From Microcaldota archaeon (GTDB lineage Archaea > Micrarchaeota > Micrarchaeia > Anstonellales > Anstonellaceae), in the NCBI GenBank assembly GCA_026414325.1, contig JAOAJF010000016.1:13158-18844 (forward strand): a DNA stretch of 5,687 nt, read 5' to 3'. The notes under the pieces were generated by a model. That model was given only the letters and a program-made list of their open reading frames with translations, made no database searches and was not told where the DNA came from. Position numbers and translations under genes: made by a program. Positions 5,670-5,687 of the stretch are shown in pieces. Every line of letters starts with the position of its first letter. Positions within the stretch are counted from its first letter, which is position 1.

Positions 5670-5687
5670 GATTGCATACCATACAGG

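Noticed and set aside
1..5687. Mobile element, CRISPR array, tRNA/rRNA or defence island
   Set aside because: No direct-repeat array, transposase, integrase, cloverleaf-like sequence or recognisable defence domain was seen; the genes read as ordinary metabolic and remodelling functions.

Overview
The window is very AT-rich and gene-dense. It looks like a piece of an archaeal chromosome, most plausibly from a small-genome DPANN-type lineage, although an AT-rich euryarchaeote cannot be excluded. The lineage is an inference. It rests on a geranylgeranyl-reductase-family flavoprotein with the archaeal-style GQxK..SGGGI motif, TATA-like octamers (TTTTAAAT) about 26 nt before the expected transcription starts, an apparently leaderless gene next to one with a short leader and a GGTG ribosome-binding site, and very short intergenic gaps. 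The genetic code appears standard: TAA, TAG and TGA all occur as stops.

Layout from left to right. Positions 1-1734, minus strand: the first 578 codons of a large protein with five TPR repeats, a Gly/Pro linker, a complete AAA+ ATPase module and a C-terminal membrane segment; it runs off the left edge. Positions 1735-1823: a divergent promoter region. Positions 1824-4387, plus strand: a compact three-gene cluster, probably one operon, encoding a geranylgeranyl-reductase-like flavoprotein, a PHP-domain phosphoesterase (4 nt gap) and a short ROK-family sugar kinase (19 nt gap). Positions 4357-5604, minus strand: a complete phosphoglucose isomerase, convergent with the ROK gene and overlapping its 3' end by 31 bp. 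Positions 5605-5687: the isomerase promoter and leader, with a 9-bp inverted repeat.

How the genes fit together. The ROK kinase and the isomerase could catalyse consecutive steps (glucose to glucose 6-phosphate to fructose 6-phosphate), or the isomerase could work in the gluconeogenic direction. The flavoprotein probably saturates isoprenoid chains of membrane lipids. The PHP protein probably hydrolyses a phosphoester, but its substrate cannot be read from the sequence. The TPR-AAA protein looks like a membrane-tethered protein-remodelling ATPase.

I found no CRISPR array, insertion sequence, tRNA, rRNA or recognisable defence system. Most of the window is conserved housekeeping sequence. The points most worth a second look are the TPR-AAA-membrane architecture with an unusually hydrophobic lid helix, the ROK kinase that has lost its zinc-binding loop, the 8-G tract inside the flavoprotein's conserved motif, and the overlapping 3' ends of the two sugar-phosphate genes.
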